DNA of 64,000 nucleotides from BJHL01 sp040378885 (lineage in GTDB: Bacteria > Planctomycetota > Phycisphaerae > Phycisphaerales > UBA1924), in the NCBI GenBank assembly GCA_046316615.1, contig JBKDAN010000050.1, positions 1-64,000 of the forward strand, in the 5' to 3' direction. Under the pieces are notes generated by a model. That model made no database searches. It had not been told where the DNA came from and saw nothing but the letters and a program-made list of their open reading frames with translations. A program made the translations under genes and the position numbers. Shown here piece by piece: positions 22,732-31,888 of this stretch (position 1 is the stretch's first letter; each line of letters starts with the position of its first letter).

Positions 22732-24153
22732 TCAGAATTCGACATTGCTGCTGAAGACGAAGTCGTGTCCCGCGGCAAGGTCACCATTGTAAAACACCCG
22801 AAACGCTTCGGTGGAACGCATCGCACCTTGGTTATCGACACCATCGGCCGCGACGCTGTAAAGCACGTAGTTGTCACCATCGACGCGATAGATGTAGCGG
22901 CCGTCGAGCGCGAGCAGGTCGGTTGGCAGCGCGGACAATTCTGTTGGCACAAGTTGTTCGAGTGAGGCGGGGTAGGTGCCGACGCGATGCTTGTGAGCCA
23001 TGAGGGCGAGTTGCAGCAGCGTGCCGCCGCGTTTGGAGGCTTCGGCATCTCCAATAGAGGCCGCGGATTCGAGGGCAACAGCTTGGGTGAAAATGTTCTC
23101 GGTGAGAGATGTGCGAGCTGCGCGCCGTGCTTTCCATGCGTCGGGCGAGCGGCGCTGCGATGCAGGCTTCTGGCTGTCGGCGACGATCTCATTTATGGCC
23201 TCGGCGAACTTCCCGAGCGACTCGAGGCGCGAGGGGAGACGCCACTGAAACATGTTGTAGCGCCAGTGCGTGTAGTCGGGCATTTCGCCGTGAAGCGAGG
23301 TGATGTAGGCTTCGTGCTCGGGTGTCAGCGGATTGGCGTCCGCGATGTGCGTGTTGTACGCGGTGAGGATGAGGGTGCCGCAATTGTCGCCGTCGTCGGT
23401 GAAGGTGCGTTGTGCTTGGTCGAAAGCTTGCGAGAGCGCGATGTTCACCTGATAAAGCGGCGCCGCGGGTTTGGGGCGTGCGTTGGTCAGCGCGGTCAGA
23501 AGCAGCCGAGCCATTTCCGGTGAGATTCGCCCTTCGATGAGTGCTTGCCGAATCGTGCCTGTCGTGAGTGCTTCGATTGCGGAGCCAGTGAGATACGACA
23601 AGTATGCGGGCTGCACGCACGACACGGTCGCGAGGGCATCGAGTTGGTCGAGTGACTCGGCTGCGATGTCGGGTTGTTGCCCGGCAAGTGCGACTTCGAG
23701 ACGACAGCGAATGAGGCGAGCCGCGCCGCGGAGCGGGCTGGTGTTCAGGCCTTCGTCAACAAGTGGAGCGACCTGCGCGGCGATGGAACGATCGGGCTGA
23801 AGTCGCTTGATGGCGTATGCGAGCGAGGGCAACTGCCGCAGGGCTGCGATGTCGTCGGCGGTCAGCGCATCGACGACGATGTCGGGCGAAGTTTCGTTGC
23901 CTGTGGGAAATCGCGGCGTGAGCGAACTCACGACGCCCGTGAGTTCGCGCCATTCGCGGCGCGAATGGCCGGGCGGGACCTGTGCAAATGTGAGGTCGTT
24001 GATTTGTTTGGCGTAGTCGGTGGTGATCGACGGTTTGAGCGACGCGGCGCGGATCGCTTCGATCGCGACGATGTTGACGGCGACTGCCAGCAGCACACAT
24101 GCCCACTTCGCGATGCGACGCCAGCGACGCGGCTTCCCCTTAGCGTTGTTCAT
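22732..24153 (-). CDS. Membrane-anchored hypothetical protein, 473 aa
   Basis: An N-terminal transmembrane anchor (WACVLLAVAVNIVAIEAI after a basic start) precedes a large helical exported domain that includes LRGAARLIRCRLEVALAGQ and LTALTNARPKPAAPLYQVN. The C-terminus reads GTLLQLALMAHKHRVGTYPASLEQLVPTELSALPTDLLALDGRYIYRVDGDNYVLYSVAADGVD, the segment seen at the end of many planctomycete proteins and in type II secretion pseudopilins (YP-x-SL-x-QL...DP...Y). Function unknown. It may be transcribed together with the PH-domain gene 33 bases downstream. Confidence 0.72.
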   Translation of the reverse strand: MNNAKGKPRRWRRIAKWACVLLAVAVNIVAIEAIRAASLKPSITTDYAKQINDLTFAQVPPGHSRREWRELTGVVSSLTPRFPTGNETSPDIVVDALTADDIAALRQLPSLAYAIKRLQPDRSIAAQVAPLVDEGLNTSPLRGAARLIRCRLEVALAGQQPDIAAESLDQLDALATVSCVQPAYLSYLTGSAIEALTTGTIRQALIEGRISPEMARLLLTALTNARPKPAAPLYQVNIALSQAFDQAQRTFTDDGDNCGTLILTAYNTHIADANPLTPEHEAYITSLHGEMPDYTHWRYNMFQWRLPSRLESLGKFAEAINEIVADSQKPASQRRSPDAWKARRAARTSLTENIFTQAVALESAASIGDAEASKRGGTLLQLALMAHKHRVGTYPASLEQLVPTELSALPTDLLALDGRYIYRVDGDNYVLYSVAADGVDNQGAMRSTEAFRVFYNGDLAAGHDFVFSSNVEF

Positions 24154-24186
24154 AGCGGCATGTTACGGCAAAGGGTCAGCGAGCTT

Positions 24187-24741
24187 TCAGCGGCTTGTCG
24201 TGTCGTCTTCGTCGCTGGCGTCGAGCATCCAACCGATGTTCTCGACGGTCTGATCGATGGTCTGACCATCAATGGCAACCGTGCAACTGGCGATGCTCAT
24301 GTAGAGCGGGTCGCGCTTCATGAACAGCATGGGCACTTCGCTGATGGGATCACTGCCGGTCAGGCCGGGGCGATTGGCCACGCCTGACTGGCGCAAGCGA
24401 TCCTGCAGCGTTTCGATCGTGCCGCGGAGATAGACGATGGCCGCTTTGCCTGACTCCTGCGCCGCAGTCAGCATCGCGGTCGCGCCCGGGGCGGTTGGTG
24501 TGCCGCCACCGCATGCGATGACGAGGTTGTGTTTGCCGAGCGCGTCACGCAGCGCCATCGACTCGGCGGTGCGAAAGCCGCTCTCGCCGTGATGCTGCCA
24601 GGCATCGACGACGCTCTTCTCGCCCAGCACGCGAAGCGTGGCATCATCGAGATCGAGCGCGGTGTAACCGAGTTTGCTCGCGAGGATGGGCGCGAGGGTC
24701 GTCTTGCCGCTGCCACGAAGACCGATGAGAACGAGGAGCAT
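24187..24741 (-). CDS. aroK: Shikimate kinase
   Basis: 184 residues. Phosphorylates shikimate at the 3-hydroxyl with ATP, fifth step of the chorismate pathway; cytosolic. The Walker A loop GLRGSGKTTLAP is at 7-18, the substrate site has LDLDDATL (family DxD), GESGFRTAES supplies the FRxxE motif, and CGGGTPTAPGA the GGG motif binding shikimate. The lid arginine lies in the SGVANRPGLTG region. Length is normal. It stands between the anchored protein downstream and efp upstream, separated from the latter by a long hairpin. Confidence 0.93.
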   Translation of the reverse strand: MLLVLIGLRGSGKTTLAPILASKLGYTALDLDDATLRVLGEKSVVDAWQHHGESGFRTAESMALRDALGKHNLVIACGGGTPTAPGATAMLTAAQESGKAAIVYLRGTIETLQDRLRQSGVANRPGLTGSDPISEVPMLFMKRDPLYMSIASCTVAIDGQTIDQTVENIGWMLDASDEDDTTSR

Positions 24742-24778
24742 GCCGATGTATCGGCAAAACGATAAAGCGGAAAGCGAT

Positions 24779-24826
24779 AAAGCGAAAATGATCAGGAGGC
24801 GTTGGCCTTCTGATCATTTTCGCTTT
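24779..24826. terminator. 22-bp hairpin between efp and aroK
   Basis: Left arm 24779-24800 begins AAAGCGAAAATGATCAGG; right arm 24805-24826 ends CATTTTCGCTTT. 22 pairs with one wobble and a GTTG loop. Just outside are repeated GATAAAGCG units. It follows the efp stop and may end efp transcription; AT-rich stem ends make it weaker than the classic type. Confidence 0.55.
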
Positions 24827-24857
24827 GTAGCTTTGTTGGTTTATCGCTGTGCATTAC

Positions 24858-25412
24858 TTACGCCCGGCTCTGGTAGCTGCCGTCGGCGGTGGCGATGCGG
24901 AGGTTCTCACCCACCTTGATGAAGGCGGGCACGCGGACCATGAGGCCGGTTTCCATCTCAGCGTCCTTGGTCTGGTTGGTGACTGTGGCGCCCTTCACTT
25001 CGGGGGGGCAGTCCTTCACCTGCAGCTCAACGCTGGCGGGCAGTTCGATGAGAATCGGGTTGCCGTCGTAGAGCAGGACATTGGTCTTGCTGTTGGGGCG
25101 GAGGAACTTGAGGGCGTTGCCCAGCACATCGACGGGCATGGTGTACTGCTCGTAGCTTTCGCCGTCCATGAAGGTCGCGCCGGTGGAGTCGCTGTAGAGA
25201 TACTCCATTTCGCGACGATCGAGGTCGATGATCTCGATGTCATCCGTGGGCTTGTAGCGCTTTTCGAGGGTCTGGGCCTTGAGCACGTCCTTGATGGTGA
25301 GCTGCACGAACGCGCGCAGGTTGCCCGGCGTGCGGTGCTCGATGCCCGTCACCACGAACAGCTTGCCGTCGATCTTGACACCCATGCCGGGGCTGAGGTT
25401 GCTGGCTTGCAT
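24858..25412 (-). CDS. efp: Elongation factor P
   Basis: 184 residues, normal. EF-P binds the ribosome between P and E sites and relieves stalling at proline runs. Domain order is complete: KOW-like N-domain (MQASNLSPGMGVKIDGKLFVV), OB domain II (EYLYSDSTGATFMDGESYEQ, FLRPNSKTNVLLYDGNPILIELP) and OB domain III (VELQVKDCPPEVKGATVTNQTKDAEMETGLMVRVPAFIKVGENLRI with the family signature). The tip loop is T28-PGNLRAF-F35: the canonical modified lysine of PGKGxAF is replaced by N31, with R33 two residues on. The modification enzymes EpmA/B are not in the window. Proline-stall rescue may work without lysylation in this lineage (inference). Confidence 0.95.
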   Translation of the reverse strand: MQASNLSPGMGVKIDGKLFVVTGIEHRTPGNLRAFVQLTIKDVLKAQTLEKRYKPTDDIEIIDLDRREMEYLYSDSTGATFMDGESYEQYTMPVDVLGNALKFLRPNSKTNVLLYDGNPILIELPASVELQVKDCPPEVKGATVTNQTKDAEMETGLMVRVPAFIKVGENLRIATADGSYQSRA

Positions 25413-25555
25413 GAATCAGATACTCCCAAACGCCCGCGACGCTGGACCGCAGGAAACCGAAAGAAAGCCGAACACGCCCTGTGTCGGCGAGGGGCCGATG
25501 ATAGCAGCGAATCCGCCAGATTGCGAGATGTTGCAGCAACACCGGCAATTAGGCA

Positions 25556-28294
25556 TTACGACCCGATCGGATTGCCCTCGGCATCGACGATCATCGGCTC
25601 GGGCAACTGAAGATCGGCAAGTGACGGATCCTTCAGGGCGGACATGATGGTGGCTTTATCGCCCACGAGGACGAGTACGGCTTTCTTGAGTTGCACGAAC
25701 AGAGAGGCGGCCGTGTTGAGCTTGGACGCATCGACGCTTTGCAGGCCAGCCAATTCAGTGGCGATATCGGTCCACTGGCCGCCAACGGAGATGATCTGCG
25801 TCGCCGAACTAGCGGTGCCTTCAAGGGTACCGAAGCTTGAAACAACGTCGTTGGTGACCGTTTCGCGAGCCTTCGCGGCTTCGTCTTGCGAGATGTCGCC
25901 AGACTTGATGCGGGCAAGCTCAAAGAAGAACTCCTTGAGCGCTGGCGCGGTGACGGCGCTTTGCACGCTGGTGCGAGCGAAGAACTGACCGACGTTGCGA
26001 CCCGCTTGAACGCGTGAGCCTGCACCGTACGTAAAGCCGTTGCGCTCGCGCAGGTTCTGGTTGAGGCGACTGGTAAAGCTGCCGCCCAAGATAGTGTTGA
26101 GCATGTACGTCGTGGGGCGGTCCATCTGTGCGTAGCTGGATGAGGGCGAGCGCAGATGCACGACCGTCTGCACCGCGCCGGGGCGATCGACCACGTAAAT
26201 GCGCAGGTTGGAAGTCTGGGACGCTCCGAAGCTCGTCTGTGTCGTTGCAAGCTGTGCAACCGAGGATGTCCAGCCACCCAGCGCTGACGTGACGAGCGTT
26301 TGGGCTTCTGCAAGCGACAGGTCGCCTGAGATGATGAGCGTGCTGTTTGCGGGCGACACCAGCGAAGTGTGTGCCGACGTGATATCAACCAGCGTGAGGG
26401 GCGACACGCTTGCGACGGTTCCCGCAGCCGGCACGCTGTAGGGGTTGGTTGCATCCCAGACCATGCGAGCGGCGACCTTGCCGGCGATGGCGTTGGGATC
26501 GTCATTGGCTTGCGCCAGATCTTGCAGGTGCAACGACTTCACGCGGTCAAAGTCAGCCTGACTCATGCGGGGCGCTGTCAGTGCCTGAGAAAACAGCGTC
26601 ATGCCCTTTTCAAGCCCTGACTTCAGCATGGTCATCGATGCACTCACCTCGTCTTGGGATGCGCCGGCGTCGAAGCTGCCACCAATGGATTGGAGTTCGC
26701 TCGCGAACTGCTCACCAGTCAACGTCTTGGTGCCCTCGCTGAGCATGTCGGCCATGAGCACCGCGCGGCCCATTGTCGCGACAGTGTCAGTCGTTGCCTG
26801 CGGCTTTGCAATCAGCTCCATGTGCACCAGCGGCAAGCCCGGCTTGCTGAAGACTCGCACTTGCAAGCCATTCTGCAGCTTGAAAGCCTGAGGCGTAGGC
26901 GGCGTGAAGGTTGCCTTGGCAAAGTCCTTCGGGCGTTCGTCACGCGGATTGGTGGAGCGATCGACTTCTTCTGGAAGTACGTACTGCACCAGGCGAGCGT
27001 TGGGTGTCAGCACGTTCGCGGCCCACGACTTGATTGAATCCGCCGTCACACTGCGATAGCGGGCCAGATCCCTCTGCAAGCCGTCAGGCGTGCCGAGGTA
27101 GTAGTCGTATTCATTGAGCCGATCAGCGCGAGCTTCGAGAGATTGCAGGCTCGCCACTTTACTGAGTTCCACGGCGCTCTTGCGGCTGGCAAGGTCGGCG
27201 GCGTCAGGTCCACGCGTCGTCAACGCTGCGATCTCTTCGTCGATGATCCTCTCGATAGCTTCGAGGCGCGCGTCGGGATTTGCAATGACGGTGACGCGGA
27301 ACAGGGAGGAGAGTCCGGCCGATTCCTGATATGCCATGACATCAGTCGCCAGCTGTTCTTCGACAACGAGCCGCTTGTACAAGCGGCTGTTGTTTCCAGT
27401 TGCAAGCATCGCGCCGATCAGGTCCATCTCGGCATCACCCTCCGCGTAAAAGGCCGGGCTGTGATACGAGATGAAGATGCCCGGCTGCGCGACCTTGTCG
27501 AGGCTGGTTTGGCGGACCACGCGCGACAGCGTGGCATCGGGCACGGCGCGTGCCGTCGCGACGTTCCCCGGCGGCAACGTGCCGAACATATCCGCGATCA
27601 TGGGCTTGACGACCGCAGGATCAAAGTCGCCCGCGACCACGAGCGACGCATTGCTTGGCACGTAGAAGCTTGCGAAGAAGTCCTTCACATCCTGCACAGT
27701 CGCACTTTCAATCGTGGCGTGCGGCCCCATGACGCCGTTGTAATACGGGTGGTGATCGGGATACATGAGCCGCGTGGAATCGTCTGCCGCTTTCTGATAG
27801 GGCGCGTTCTCAATGACTTGGCGACGTTCGTTGCGAACGACGGCGATCTGCTTGTCGACCTTGTCCTTGGTCATGTACAAGCCCATGTCCTCGAGGCGAT
27901 CAGCGTCGAGCCAGAGGAGTGTGGGCAACAGGGACGAGGGCCCGCTAGAGAAGTAATTGGTGCGATCAAGGCTCGTGCTGGCGTTATTCGCCCCGCCGCC
28001 GGTCTCCATGATGACATCAAAGTCACTACCTGGCACACGATGAGTGCCCATGAACATCAGGTGCTCGAACAGGTGCGCGAAACCGCTGCGCCCGACCGGC
28101 TCATTGCGAGCGCCCACACGATACCAGATGTTGACCGCGACCTGGGGCACGCTGCGATCCTGATGGAGAATGACTGTCATGCCGTTCGGCAGCGCGTACT
28201 TCTCGTGCGAGAGTTGCTGCGCCAGCGAGATCGCGGGCGCGACGAATGTGGCGACGAGAGCAATGACGGTGGGAAGCGCAGTGCGCGAGAACAT
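25556..28294 (-). CDS. M16-family zinc metallopeptidase, exported
   Basis: 912 residues from the ATG at 28294 (AAAGG upstream). A signal peptide ends at about AISLAQ. Two M16 halves are fused, as in pitrilysin-like and planctomycete enzymes. The N-terminal half carries the inverted zinc motif H74-LF-E77-H78 in GFAHLFEHLMFMGT, with the distal glutamate in VRNERRQVIENAPY near residue 150, so this half should be active. The second half (from about 470, FKLQNGLQVRVFSKPGLPLVHMELIAKP) lacks the motif, and its ...TYMLNTILGGSFTSRLNQNLRERNGFTYG segment is the typical peptide-binding lobe. Probably degrades peptides in the periplasm. Monocistronic. Confidence 0.9.
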   Translation of the reverse strand: MFSRTALPTVIALVATFVAPAISLAQQLSHEKYALPNGMTVILHQDRSVPQVAVNIWYRVGARNEPVGRSGFAHLFEHLMFMGTHRVPGSDFDVIMETGGGANNASTSLDRTNYFSSGPSSLLPTLLWLDADRLEDMGLYMTKDKVDKQIAVVRNERRQVIENAPYQKAADDSTRLMYPDHHPYYNGVMGPHATIESATVQDVKDFFASFYVPSNASLVVAGDFDPAVVKPMIADMFGTLPPGNVATARAVPDATLSRVVRQTSLDKVAQPGIFISYHSPAFYAEGDAEMDLIGAMLATGNNSRLYKRLVVEEQLATDVMAYQESAGLSSLFRVTVIANPDARLEAIERIIDEEIAALTTRGPDAADLASRKSAVELSKVASLQSLEARADRLNEYDYYLGTPDGLQRDLARYRSVTADSIKSWAANVLTPNARLVQYVLPEEVDRSTNPRDERPKDFAKATFTPPTPQAFKLQNGLQVRVFSKPGLPLVHMELIAKPQATTDTVATMGRAVLMADMLSEGTKTLTGEQFASELQSIGGSFDAGASQDEVSASMTMLKSGLEKGMTLFSQALTAPRMSQADFDRVKSLHLQDLAQANDDPNAIAGKVAARMVWDATNPYSVPAAGTVASVSPLTLVDITSAHTSLVSPANSTLIISGDLSLAEAQTLVTSALGGWTSSVAQLATTQTSFGASQTSNLRIYVVDRPGAVQTVVHLRSPSSSYAQMDRPTTYMLNTILGGSFTSRLNQNLRERNGFTYGAGSRVQAGRNVGQFFARTSVQSAVTAPALKEFFFELARIKSGDISQDEAAKARETVTNDVVSSFGTLEGTASSATQIISVGGQWTDIATELAGLQSVDASKLNTAASLFVQLKKAVLVLVGDKATIMSALKDPSLADLQLPEPMIVDAEGNPIGS

Positions 28295-28401
28295 GGGATG
28301 CCTTTCGATTGGAGCACATGCGATGTACTCCTTAGGAGGCAAATCGTATCACAATGTCCTTGTTTGCGCGGGAAGCTCCGATTCGGGCTGGAAACCCGTC
28401 G

Positions 28402-30192
28402 TTACAGCACGTGGCGTTCACGCGCGATGCGCCCGATGGCATCACCAAATCGCTTGGCCATCGCAGTTGCATCGCACAACGCTGAAGCGAGCATGCGGGC
28501 GCGGAGTTGTTCGCGCTGCGATGCCAAGGCTGCACGGTTTGCGGCCAGTCGCTGCGCGATTGCAATATAGTCATCTTCGGATTGGGCGAGCCAATCCGGA
28601 TATCCCGCCGCGTGCAACACGCTGTTACCCACCCGAGAAACGTGCGCGTCGCCCATGAGGGAGATGACAGGTACGCCCATGAAGAGCGCTTCGCACGTTG
28701 TTGTGGTGCCGTGATACGGGAACGTGTCGAGCGCAATGTCGATATTCCCGTAGCACGTCAGATGCTCACGGGTGGAAGCCGTGAAAGGCGCAAGCTCGAC
28801 ACGATCGCGTGCGATGCCCGCATCAGCGAGTCGCGCCAAGAAGTCCTCTCGCAGCGACATGTTCTTGAGTGACGAGTTTTTGAGATAGAGCCGCGAGCCG
28901 GGCACGGAAGCGAGCACACGCGACCACAACTGCAGCGTGCGACGCGTTGTCTTCTTCATCGCATTAAACGAGCCAAATGTGATCGGGCTCCCGGCATCTC
29001 GCGTCGCCACCGGCGGCGCGTCTTCGGGCGGCGTGTAGCACAAGAAGCATGGATCAAGTCGCACGAGCGCTTCGGACGCGTGCCTTTGAGCGTCGTAGGG
29101 AGAACCCGCCGGATCGGTGTGTGCATCAACCAGGCGGTAGTCCATTGTCGGCAGACCCGTCGTGCCCGGATAGCCGAGGTACGTCACATGCACACGTGCG
29201 GGCTTCATCGCAAGCGCGAACATGCTGCCGCCGGCGGTGTGCCCCGCTAGGTCCACCAGCACGTCAATATCGTCATTGCGGATGCAGTTGGCGACAGCCG
29301 CCTGTGTGCCCAGACTCACATCACGCCAGATATCACTTGCTTTGCGAATCCGCTCGGTCACCGTGTCCTGCTGCGGACATGACATATAGCACGCGACGAC
29401 AAAACGCTCACGATCGAGATGCTCGATGATGGAACGGATGAAGTACGCGACCGAGTGCTCTCGCAAATCCGGTGATAGAAACCCGACGCGTAACGGACCG
29501 GGCTTGCGGCGAGGCGGCGAAGGCAAGGGCAGTATGTGCGGTAGTTCTCGCTCCCAGTACGCCTGCGCATCGGCAAGTGACTGCGCAGCGTTCGTCAATC
29601 CGGCATAGTGCTGAATCGTGCTTCGAAGCAATAAAGCCGGCGTGTACTTGGGGGCGTGTGTCACCAGATCGTCCACAAGTGCCGAGGCTTCCTCGGCACG
29701 ACCGAGGTTGAGCGTCGCGACGATGTTGTTGAACCGAAGATCAGGATTGGTCGGCACGCGAGCGATGCCTGCCCGCGCCGCAGTCGCGCCCTCCACGAAC
29801 TCATTGAGTGCAAGCAGGTTCTCTGTTAGCCCGATGTGATACTCAGCTTCCGCAGGATCGATGGCGATTGCCTTGCGAAAAGTGCGCGAGACGCGTTCGT
29901 TGGGACCCAGCTGTCGGAACTGCCTCGCAAGAGCGTGCAAAAAGAACGCATCGTTGGGTGGAGCGTGCTGCTCGGCGAGCGTGGCGTAGTGCTCAGCAGC
30001 TGCATATTTGCGCTGGAGGAACAGCGCGTTCGACAGAGCGCGCAACCCATGCGGATAGTGCGGTGACTTTGCAAGCACTCGGCGACAGATCGCCTCAGCG
30101 TCGGCAGGACGCTCCGCGTCGATCATGTCCAGCGCCTTCATCACCATCGCTTCCAGCGGATCAGCGGGCGGCTGGGCTCTTTGCATGCTCAT
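28402..30192 (-). CDS. TPR protein with SPINDLY/O-GlcNAc-transferase-like domain
   Basis: 596 residues from the ATG at 30192. Residues about 10-230 contain five TPR-like helix pairs (ADAEAICRRVLAKSPHYPHGL, AAEHYATLAEQHAPPNDAF and so on). From about 240 a GT41-type catalytic region follows: RVGFLSPDLREHSVAYFI, DVLVDLAGHTAGGSMFALAMKPA, VTYLGYPGTTGLPTMDYRLVDA, ITFGSFNAMKKTT, and DTFPYHGTTTTCEALFMGVPVI, the UDP-sugar-binding pieces of SPINDLY/OGT. Such bacterial enzymes transfer GlcNAc or fucose to proteins. The acceptor is unknown. It lies 25 bases downstream of the permease gene, hence probably one transcript. Confidence 0.88.
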   Translation of the reverse strand: MSMQRAQPPADPLEAMVMKALDMIDAERPADAEAICRRVLAKSPHYPHGLRALSNALFLQRKYAAAEHYATLAEQHAPPNDAFFLHALARQFRQLGPNERVSRTFRKAIAIDPAEAEYHIGLTENLLALNEFVEGATAARAGIARVPTNPDLRFNNIVATLNLGRAEEASALVDDLVTHAPKYTPALLLRSTIQHYAGLTNAAQSLADAQAYWERELPHILPLPSPPRRKPGPLRVGFLSPDLREHSVAYFIRSIIEHLDRERFVVACYMSCPQQDTVTERIRKASDIWRDVSLGTQAAVANCIRNDDIDVLVDLAGHTAGGSMFALAMKPARVHVTYLGYPGTTGLPTMDYRLVDAHTDPAGSPYDAQRHASEALVRLDPCFLCYTPPEDAPPVATRDAGSPITFGSFNAMKKTTRRTLQLWSRVLASVPGSRLYLKNSSLKNMSLREDFLARLADAGIARDRVELAPFTASTREHLTCYGNIDIALDTFPYHGTTTTCEALFMGVPVISLMGDAHVSRVGNSVLHAAGYPDWLAQSEDDYIAIAQRLAANRAALASQREQLRARMLASALCDATAMAKRFGDAIGRIARERHVL

Positions 30193-30217
30193 AGATCGAT
30201 TATTGCTGGCCCAACCC

Positions 30218-31828
30218 TCAATCACTTTGCCGCCCGCGCGTGACCAGCCACGCGGACAAAGCAGCGATCACCACACCTCCGCCCACCACAATGATCGCGC
30301 CCGCCGCCATCTCCTCCTGCCTTGCAAAGTGCAGTTGCGCGAGCAGCGTCTGCGCCAGGCTCTGTGTGCCCGGCTGCTGCAACACGATGCTGCTGTCAAT
30401 CTCATGCAAGCTGAGACATGCAAACGCGAGTATCAGTCCGAGCAGTGCTGGAACTTTTCCTGCCAAGCTCGTGATGCACCACGCCCGCACGCTGGCGCCC
30501 GCATCAATCTGTCGCTGCGAGCGCACACTCTGGCCTTCGCTGCGCGCAAAGAACACACCCGCCAGCACGGCCAGCCCCAGAAACCGCGTCACATGTGACG
30601 CAACTGTCGGGAGCAGACTATCGGAAACTGCATAAGGCACGAACGGCAGATTCACGCCCAGCGCCCACGCCTGCCCCACCAGCGATCCCGGAGCGAGCAG
30701 CCCGAACATACCGATAAACGCAAGCACGCTCACGGCTCGGACGCGCCTGACTGCGAGCAAGTACCAGGTAGCCAGCGTGAACAAGACCAACAAGCCCGAG
30801 ACACACACCGCCACGAGCCCGCTCCGCGCGATGGCTTCGCCGCTGACACGCAGAAAGAGCATCAAGGACTGCCAACTGCGCAGCGTGATGGCATAAAGCA
30901 CGAGTGGCAGCAATGTCGCACTGCATGTCAGGCAACCGAGCGCAACGACGGTCCAGTCGGGGTTACTTCGCTGCACTCGAGGCGGCTCAGAGCTTGCAAA
31001 CTCGTTCGTCCGTGTCAACTGCCCAGCAAAGAGCACGCTTGCAACCAACGCAACGAGCAGTACGGGCCATGTCAGGAGCCACACCTTCACGTTGCCCGGA
31101 TCGATGTTGATCGACAGCCACGCCTGCAGCGAGATCGTGGGCACCTGCGCAAGGTGAAGCGGTACGCTGCTACCCAGCATGATGAGGATCAGCAGGAGGG
31201 CGGACCACACGATGCTGCCTCGGACCAGTTTGGCCAACTCCATGTGCCGGCGCCAGCGCGACGCACCATCCACGCGCAGTGCATCGACCACAGATGGCGG
31301 CACGTGCGAAAGCGACCAACCCATGACCAACGCGGCAAGCGGCCAAGTCCACAACGCCAGGCCGATGAATGCGATGACGCGTCCAGCGATGATCGGCGCC
31401 GCAGGCATCGCTCCGTGTGAAAGCTGTTCGAGCCAGTCGCCCAGCAATGTCTGCGGCGCACGCGAAAGACCAATGGCGTGGTACGTCAGGTAGCTGGGCA
31501 GCAGCATGGGCACCAGCGCCAGTGCGGCAAGCGGGCCCGCTCGACCACGATTCATTGCTCCGCTGCGTGCCAGCGCACACGCTGGCAACCAGGCGAGCAC
31601 TACGGCAGCAAGGGCGATACCCACCGCCCACGCCAATGTGCTGGCAAGCAACGAAAGAGAGATGGCCAGATGCGACGCATTGATCGCCCTCACGTCATCG
31701 GCGTGCCATGCCAGCGCCACCGCTCGCACAACGCCGACAACAGGCAAAGCAATCAGCGTGACTGCCATTGCAGCCACGGCGAAGCCAATGACGCGAGCCC
31801 GAGATGAATCACTCGAAGAAATCAGCAA
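30218..31828 (-). CDS. Orphan ABC transporter permease, two fused membrane domains
   Basis: About 536 residues if started at the TTG at 31828; no ATG stands in front of the first helix and the frame runs on upstream, so the start is uncertain. Twelve or so hydrophobic segments in two similar halves resemble iron(III)-type permeases (FbpB-like, two BPD_transp_1 domains). The first half has a recognisable EAA loop, VPPSVVDALRVDGASRWRRHMELAKL; the second is degenerate. No ATP-binding or substrate-binding protein gene is adjacent. The SPINDLY-like gene follows after 25 bases. Inner membrane; substrate unknown. Confidence 0.75.
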   Translation of the reverse strand: MLISSSDSSRARVIGFAVAAMAVTLIALPVVGVVRAVALAWHADDVRAINASHLAISLSLLASTLAWAVGIALAAVVLAWLPACALARSGAMNRGRAGPLAALALVPMLLPSYLTYHAIGLSRAPQTLLGDWLEQLSHGAMPAAPIIAGRVIAFIGLALWTWPLAALVMGWSLSHVPPSVVDALRVDGASRWRRHMELAKLVRGSIVWSALLLILIMLGSSVPLHLAQVPTISLQAWLSINIDPGNVKVWLLTWPVLLVALVASVLFAGQLTRTNEFASSEPPRVQRSNPDWTVVALGCLTCSATLLPLVLYAITLRSWQSLMLFLRVSGEAIARSGLVAVCVSGLLVLFTLATWYLLAVRRVRAVSVLAFIGMFGLLAPGSLVGQAWALGVNLPFVPYAVSDSLLPTVASHVTRFLGLAVLAGVFFARSEGQSVRSQRQIDAGASVRAWCITSLAGKVPALLGLILAFACLSLHEIDSSIVLQQPGTQSLAQTLLAQLHFARQEEMAAGAIIVVGGGVVIAALSAWLVTRGRQSD

Positions 31829-31876
31829 GATGATGGTAACTGCATGACCCCTATCCCGCGATGAGTGAAAATCTGG

Positions 31877-31882
31877 TACACT
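31877..31882 (+). promoter_or_regulatory. Extended -10 promoter candidate, near-leaderless
   Basis: TG-G-TACACT (31874-31882) ends six bases before the ATG at 31889, so the transcript would have almost no leader. No -35 box is visible and no ribosome site precedes this start. Confidence 0.35.
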
Positions 31883-31888
31883 GCACAC

